A stretch of 64,000 bases of DNA from Coccinella septempunctata (Eukaryota > Arthropoda > Insecta > Coleoptera > Coccinellidae): the NCBI RefSeq assembly GCF_907165205.1, contig NC_058198.1, positions 7,293,001-7,357,000 of the forward strand, read 5' to 3'. Each line of letters starts with the position of its first letter. Position 1 is the stretch's first letter. The notes beneath the pieces are model-generated. The model saw nothing but the letters and a program-made list of their open reading frames with translations, did not search any database and was not told the DNA's origin. Shown here piece after piece: positions 60,115 through 64,000 of this stretch. The position numbers and the translations under genes are program-made.

Positions 60115-60652
60115 AATCTTCGTTCTAGGATCTGTTTAATCGAAACTACTCGTAGTATTTTTGGACAAGAATGAGAGGATGCCAAACTCTGCACGACAGA
60201 TAATTGACCAGAATCATAGCATAAATCCTTCCATTTAATGAAACAAACAACAGGAGGTTCCTTTACAGGCGAATAACTAGGTGACATAACGTAGGATCTT
60301 TTTGCAAGCTTTGGTTGACTTCTTAGTCTTCTTCAATTCTCTTTTCACCAGAGCCCAGTATCTTTCTTGGCCTGAGTTCGGGCCAAATTGGTGGATTGGC
60401 CTTCGAACCATTCCTTGGTACTACAGCAAGGCCTCTTTCTTCCAGAGTTTCTCTCAAATCTTAAAGTTTTGAAATATCAGCGAGAGTTCTTTGAATTCTT
60501 GTTATATTTGCTTCCTGCTGGCCCGCTGCTGATGACCAGGACAAGGACATGGTGATTAATTCGATATCCTCTTCTGAGAATCTCAACTTGGCATCACACA
60601 CTGCTAATGAAATCTCACTCTTCGCAGAGGATCGATCCCCGAAAGTTGGCAA
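60115..60652 (-). pseudogene. Degenerate unidentified ORF
   Basis: From ATG at 60652 the minus frame runs through CDAKLRFSEEDIELITMSLS, then DLRETLEERGLAVVPRN, then NPPIWPELRPRKILGSGEK and VNQSLQKDPTLCHLV, broken only by three TAA codons. This is about 170 codons of protein-like sequence with a few stops, which suggests a decayed gene rather than chance. A neighbouring frame is open at 60063-60287, so a frameshift is possible. I do not recognise the protein; retroelement or host pseudogene are both possible. Confidence 0.35.
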
Positions 60653-61357
60653 TCATGTTCATTATACAGGCCGGTGGGAAAAGTGAAGGAAAAGCGGGAG
60701 AAAAGTTGCGTTTTCATGCAGTACGTGTGTTACACGGGAGGGCGCGAGTGTGCCCGTCATTAGGAATATTACAAACGGGAAAACTAACTCGCATATGCGC
60801 CATATGGTCCCAGTCAGTTGCCCTGCTCCTCGTTCGGTAATTTGTGCGGTCGTGGTGTATCATTAGCAGGATTGACATCCTGCAACACCCATCTGAAATT
60901 CGATCTCTGGCTCATTCTGTTACCTACCGCGCTGGGCGACAACCTGGCCTACTCGTTTTGGCACTTTGATTATCCCATTTATTCCTAACAAACTATATTC
61001 GATCCTCATTTCATTTATCCGTCGATTGTTTACTGTTTATTACAATTGACATCGAATAAGTTGCCCAAAATGGACGATAGGCATATGAAAGATCAAGTTA
61101 GCCATCTTCAAAATGGTAGAAATGTCACTTGTGCTGACATTTGCATTGAATATACTTTGAAGCTGGAGAATATGCTCCTGGAACGTCAAGGTAGCCATCT
61201 TTGAAGCGGTGGAAAGATCACTCGATGTCCTTTGTTTCTATAAAAGTATAACTATTCATCATGGCAGCAAACAAGGTTCGAAAAACAAACTCAATCAAGA
61301 ACATATTGTACATGCATAATCGTTCTTTTGTGCTTGCAAATTTTAACCTCAACTTTA
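60653..61357. other. Unique DNA
   Basis: No gene. Balanced composition at 60680-60960; the 77-codon + frame there has no motif. Confidence 0.35.
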
Positions 61358-61427
61358 CAGAATGGTCTTTGACTCGTGCAAATTTTTCAACAGTAGATTC
61401 TTGGGCACAAGGGAAACACTCTTATTC
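61358..61427. mobile_element. Family-A MITE end fragment
   Basis: TGGTCTTTGACTCGTGCAAA and TTCAACAGTAGATTCTTGGG are the left terminal repeat of family A. It is cut off where the LINE begins, so the LINE probably inserted into, or recombined at, this MITE. Confidence 0.65.
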
Positions 61428-61454
61428 TGCAGTGCAGAAATTGAAGCATTATAG

Positions 61455-62897
61455 GAAGGAGACACATACAAGTATCTGGGCATAAAACAGGCAAGAAAAA
61501 TCAATCAGAGCCAGATGAAGAAAGAAATAACGGAGGAGTTCACCCGAAGATTGAGAAGGATAATGAGAACTGGCCTTAACAGCAAGAATCTGATAAAAGC
61601 TATCAATACCTACGCTTGCTCGGCGCTGAGCTACTCATTTGGTATCATCTTTTGGACCACCACCGATTTGGCAGCCTTACAGAGAAAAATAAGGACGATG
61701 CTGACTAAACACAATAAACATCACCCCAAAAGCTCAATAGAACGGACCGAGCTGCCACGACATCTTGGGGGTAGAGGAATTGTTGATTTGTCCAACCGTA
61801 TGACCCAGGAAATTGAAGGACTACGAAAATGTTTTCTGAGCAAGGCTACTTCATCAGAACTCCATCAAGTAGTTTGTGTTGCTGATACTTCTACACCGTT
61901 AAAGCTACAGCAGGACCACTTGGAAACCGTCGAACACTCTGCAGAAAGTAAAATGCAGAAACTGATTGGCAAACCTTTGCATGGGAGGCACCAGAACGAG
62001 GTCAACCATGATTACGTCGACATATCTGCGTCGAACTACTGGTTGACTTCCGGAAGGTTGTTTCCTGAGACAGAGGGCTTCATGCTCGCCATCCAGGATC
62101 AGGTGATTCCAACAAAGAACTACATGAAATATATCGCCAAAGATGCCTCAGTGGCAGTGGATGATAGCTGTCGTTATGGCTGTGCGACACATGAAACTAT
62201 CCAGCACATCACCGGGGGATGTCAGAAGTTCGCGGGCACGGAGTACAAAAATAAACATGATGCCGTTGCCAAGATTCTTCACCAAGAATTGGCACTAAAA
62301 CACCAACTTCTAAGTTCGAAAAAGGTTCCTTATTACGATTACCATCCGGATGCTGTGTTGGAAAATGAACATCACAAGCTCTACTGGGATCGCACGGTTC
62401 TGACAGACCGGAAAATAACCCACAATAGACCAGACCTCATATTGCTCAATAAGGATGAGGACAGAGCCCTATTCATCGATGTGGCGATTCCAAATAATAA
62501 CAATCTTCTAGATAGGCACACTGAAAAAATTTCAAAGTACAGAGATCTCGAGGAGCAAACCAGGAGACAGTGGAAGCTGAAAGATGTCAAGACCATCCTT
62601 ATTGTCATATCATCTACAGGCCTGATACCGAAGAAAGTACTAGAGAACTTGAGGAAACTTCAGCTGGACGAAAATATATATAGAGTCATGCAGAAGGCGG
62701 TACTACTCGGAACGGCGAGAACTGTACGCAAGTACATGGGGAATGCAGAGGAACACCGTCTGCTCCGACAGGAAGTGCGGGTGGAGCAGGAATGCAACCT
62801 ACAGCAGGGAGGCGAGGAGCGACCCGAACCCGACCACCACCACGAGCCCGAAAACCTGGAAAGGGCTCCAACAGAGCTTAATCCGTTTGATATCTGA
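61455..62897 (+). CDS. 5'-truncated R2/R4-type LINE ORF (RT thumb, CCHC, endonuclease)
   Basis: A 460-codon frame opens at ATG 61515 and extends upstream in frame to 61455 (GDTYKYLGIKQ, the RT thumb signature), just after a TAG. Residues from the 61515 ATG: RT thumb 1-130; a CCHC knuckle C219-x3-C223-x7-H231-x4-C236; then RPD at 305-307 and IDV with Asp322, followed by Lys338 and Lys341, matching the PD-(D/E)xK restriction-like endonuclease of R2/R4/Dong-type non-LTR elements; then IVISSTGLIPKKV and YRVMQKAVLLGTARTVRKY. The polymerase core (YADD) is absent, a typical 5' truncation. The long intact frame implies a young insertion. It cannot reverse-transcribe by itself. Confidence 0.9.
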   Translation, partial: EGDTYKYLGIKQARKINQSQMKKEITEEFTRRLRRIMRTGLNSKNLIKAINTYACSALSYSFGIIFWTTTDLAALQRKIRTMLTKHNKHHPKSSIERTELPRHLGGRGIVDLSNRMTQEIEGLRKCFLSKATSSELHQVVCVADTSTPLKLQQDHLETVEHSAESKMQKLIGKPLHGRHQNEVNHDYVDISASNYWLTSGRLFPETEGFMLAIQDQVIPTKNYMKYIAKDASVAVDDSCRYGCATHETIQHITGGCQKFAGTEYKNKHDAVAKILHQELALKHQLLSSKKVPYYDYHPDAVLENEHHKLYWDRTVLTDRKITHNRPDLILLNKDEDRALFIDVAIPNNNNLLDRHTEKISKYRDLEEQTRRQWKLKDVKTILIVISSTGLIPKKVLENLRKLQLDENIYRVMQKAVLLGTARTVRKYMGNAEEHRLLRQEVRVEQECNLQQGGEERPEPDHHHEPENLERAPTELNPFDI

Positions 62898-62903
62898 GAT
62901 ATC

Positions 62904-63036
62904 TGGGATAAGTGAATTTTCCTCTGGAGAGGAGTGTGAAAGCCGCAAGGCTAAAGTCAAAGAACCTAGCAGCAGCTGGGATAAGTGAATATTCCTCTGG
63001 AGAGGAGTGTGAAAGCCGCAAGGTTAAAGTCATACG
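62904..63036 (+). repeat. 73-bp tandem duplication in the LINE 3' UTR
   Basis: TGGGATAAGTGAATTTTCCT (62904) and TGGGATAAGTGAATATTCCT (62977) begin two units that both contain GGAGAGGAGTGTGAAAGCCG. They immediately follow the LINE stop codon, so they are probably its 3'-UTR tail. The second unit ends near AAAGTCATACGG. Confidence 0.85.
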
Positions 63037-64000
63037 GTTGGGACGTTCAGGGAAAAATCAAAATTTTGATTTGAATTGATGAGTCTGTTGATTTTGAATT
63101 GAGGGCGTTGTGTGGGTGTTTCCCCGACCACAATCGACTCCAAGTGTGCCTTATTGGATGTCGAAATGACAGTGTACACGGTAATGAAAGGTAATAAAAG
63201 CAATTTTTCATAGGAGAAGAGATCCAGAATGACCGCGTTCACCTATAGTATCATTTTAATTGTTGTAGCACGTGCTCGAAGCGGCCTGTTTTAATATGCA
63301 CCGCATGCCGGCCCCGAGGGTCGTGCAATCATTTTAATAGCGAATTAGGCATAACCGCGCTCATCGAATCAATTACTGCAAGATTTGACAACAAATATAC
63401 ACCGAATTACGTCAGGTTTACAGCTTTGTTCGCTTTACGACCCATTTCGCAGAAATTTAATCTGGCGATGTCTACACAAAGCAATACAATAAATTACCAA
63501 TATAAAACAATGCGAAAGCGGCAGAAATCGCTGGTCTTTACATTCCTTCGTCGTGTCGCGCTGCGGCACCCGTCATCCCCTAAACAGTCCAATTATAAGG
63601 GCAGCACCGACGCCGTTCCGCTTCGCACCCACTCAAAATGCAGCATCTCAGCGCTATATCACTCTTAAAGCGGCAGAGAATGTTTTAATTGCCAGCCATG
63701 AAAGTCCCTAAATCTCGCCGTTACCGACTTGTTCGGTATTTGTTGCCATTTGTTATACTTGGACCAAGGGCCCCGTCGTATTATTGTTTTTTCACTGACA
63801 TCAATGACGATTATTACTAAATCGCTGATTCACCCCAGGCAATCTGATTCGCGGGTCGACGCTGGAATTTTCGACTTTTCAGGTTATGAATGCTGTTCGA
63901 AATTAATGAAAAATTGCAGGTCCCCAATGAAAAATATCGCGCGCTATTGTTCCACCCCATTTTGGCTGTTCAATCGAACAAGGGCGAACCTGCATGCAGA
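63037..64000. other. Unique DNA to the window edge
   Basis: 63230-63990 is compositionally complex (GCACCGCATGCCGGCCCCGA; CGCTGCGGCACCCGTCATCC) with no exon-like open segment bounded by splice sites. It is a candidate for conserved regulatory DNA of the host gene. Confidence 0.35.

Overview
This window reads as nuclear DNA of an insect, most likely a beetle; a coccinellid-like repeat style is only my impression. It is AT-rich and intron-rich, with small GC-richer coding exons bounded by GT/AG splice signals. It carries a mariner fossil, an R2/R4-type LINE, Jockey-like LINE fragments, many TA-flanked palindromic MITEs and several satellite arrays. No bacterial, phage or CRISPR-like organisation is visible.

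The only convincing host gene is on the + strand. Three exons join in frame: 3240-3359, 5063-5537 and 34272-34385. They encode about 236 residues of a low-complexity, Ser/Pro-, His- and Gly-rich protein with an acidic stretch and two sumoylation-type sites, typical of the N-terminal part of a developmental transcription factor. No DNA-binding domain is in the window, and I could not assign a family. Intron 2 is about 28.7 kb. Intron 3 appears to run past the right edge, so most of the window is intron of this gene. A weaker candidate is a two-exon 104-residue minus-strand reading frame at 30618-30991, nested in intron 2.

Layout. 134-1076: fold-back element. 3.2-5.5 kb: exons 1 and 2, with a duplicated block in intron 1. 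6.4-7.7 kb: composite family-A MITE. 8.9-12.0 kb: four 765-bp tandem units. 13.5-14.7 kb: family-A copies with a nested insertion. 16.0-18.3 kb: family-A copy in which a 173-bp segment is amplified to nine units. 20.6 kb: family-A copy. 22.6-23.6 and 27.3-28.1 kb: two arrays of one 175-bp satellite. 25.4 kb: long hairpin element. 28.7-33.3 kb: degenerate 285-bp satellite, interrupted by the minus-strand ORF and by a 283-bp satellite array with 59-bp direct flanking repeats. 34.3 kb: exon 3. 36.7-38.1 kb: second 283-bp array. 39.9-40.5 kb: dead mariner. 41.9 kb: 135-bp MITE. 43.9-55.6 kb: family-A and family-B MITEs, a pair of hammerhead-like motifs, and a 184-bp tandem array that contains a reverse-transcriptase motif. 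57.8-59.5 kb: two oppositely oriented Jockey-like LINE remnants. 61.4-63.0 kb: 5'-truncated LINE with an intact 460-codon ORF. The rest is unique non-coding DNA, including several compositionally complex blocks that could be regulatory.

I found no tRNA, rRNA or CRISPR. The window's interest lies in its repeats: tandem amplification inside transposons, movement of a satellite array, and ribozyme-like motifs.
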